13,211 bases of DNA from Gammaproteobacteria bacterium (lineage in GTDB: Bacteria; Pseudomonadota; Gammaproteobacteria; Arenicellales; Spongiicolonaceae). Under the pieces are notes generated by a model. The model saw only the letters and a program-made list of their open reading frames with translations, did no database searches and had not been told where the DNA came from. This document shows, piece by piece, positions 13,178 through 13,211 of this stretch (positions within the stretch are counted from its first letter, which is position 1; the number at the start of each line of letters is the position of its first letter). The stretch spans positions 1 through 13,211 of the forward strand of contig RKSH01000170.1 of assembly GCA_007570945.1 (NCBI GenBank), read 5' to 3'. A program made the position numbers and the translations under genes.

Positions 13178-13211
13178 GCGGGAACGGCGGCTGCGGGTGC
13201 GGAAACGATGG
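13178..13211. repeat. Second array of the 21-bp repeat family, cut by the window edge
   Basis: One full unit (13178-13198) and the first 13 bases of the next (13199-13211) match the array at 8260-8410 and keep the 21-bp spacing. Over the 32 bases 13180-13211, 26 agree with 8304-8335. Both loci lie just upstream of a minus-strand gene, here phoH. On the minus strand it reads PSFPHPQPPFP, the same Pro-Pro-Phe register as the first array and in frame with phoH. The rest of the array lies outside the window. Confidence 0.7.

Overview
The window is about 13.2 kb of GC-rich bacterial chromosome. It is almost entirely coding, with eleven protein genes on the minus strand, one on the plus strand and one tRNA on the plus strand. 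The gene content and protein features point to a gammaproteobacterium: an XerD-type recombinase, an E. coli-like MsrA, a true PcnB-type poly(A) polymerase with an arginine-rich tail, and the phoH/ybeZ-ybeY-corC-lnt order. I cannot name a genus. Short intergenic gaps, overlapping stops and starts, many GTG starts and few Shine-Dalgarno sequences fit a compact, probably uncultured lineage, but that is inference. There is no sign of a plasmid, phage, transposon or CRISPR array.

Layout from left to right. Positions 1-191 are a gene-poor flank. msrA (192-833, +) repairs oxidised methionine and overlaps convergently with the end of the next cluster. Cluster A (5369 down to 825, minus) reads pcnB-folK-trpS-scpA-scpB: RNA polyadenylation, folate synthesis, tryptophan charging and the two condensin partners ScpA and ScpB. 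A 75-bp divergent gap (5370-5444) separates pcnB from tRNA-Glu(CUC) on the plus strand. Cluster B (13151 down to 5536, minus) reads phoH-ybeY-corC-lnt-glycosyltransferase, then a 168-bp gap, then a secreted helical-repeat protein and xerD. Except for that gap, every junction in cluster B is an overlap or a gap of 3 nt, so it looks like one or two transcripts. It joins rRNA/RNA quality control (PhoH, YbeY), envelope functions (CorC, Lnt, a GT4-like glycosyltransferase, an exported solenoid protein) and chromosome dimer resolution (XerD).

I did not find a new defence system or mobile element. The most unusual content is a family of 21-bp direct repeats. One array of about seven units fills the gap between the glycosyltransferase and the exported protein gene. 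A second array of the same family begins just upstream of phoH and runs off the right edge. At the left end of the first array, a modified unit forms a perfect 8-bp-arm palindrome abutting an extended -10 element, placed so that the exported protein gene would have a leaderless mRNA. All four usable intergenic gaps contain a TGn-extended -10 element. Other points are an lnt reading frame that appears to need a CTG start, a cysteine set in TrpRS resembling the Fe-S type, and an MsrA lacking its terminal recycling cysteine.
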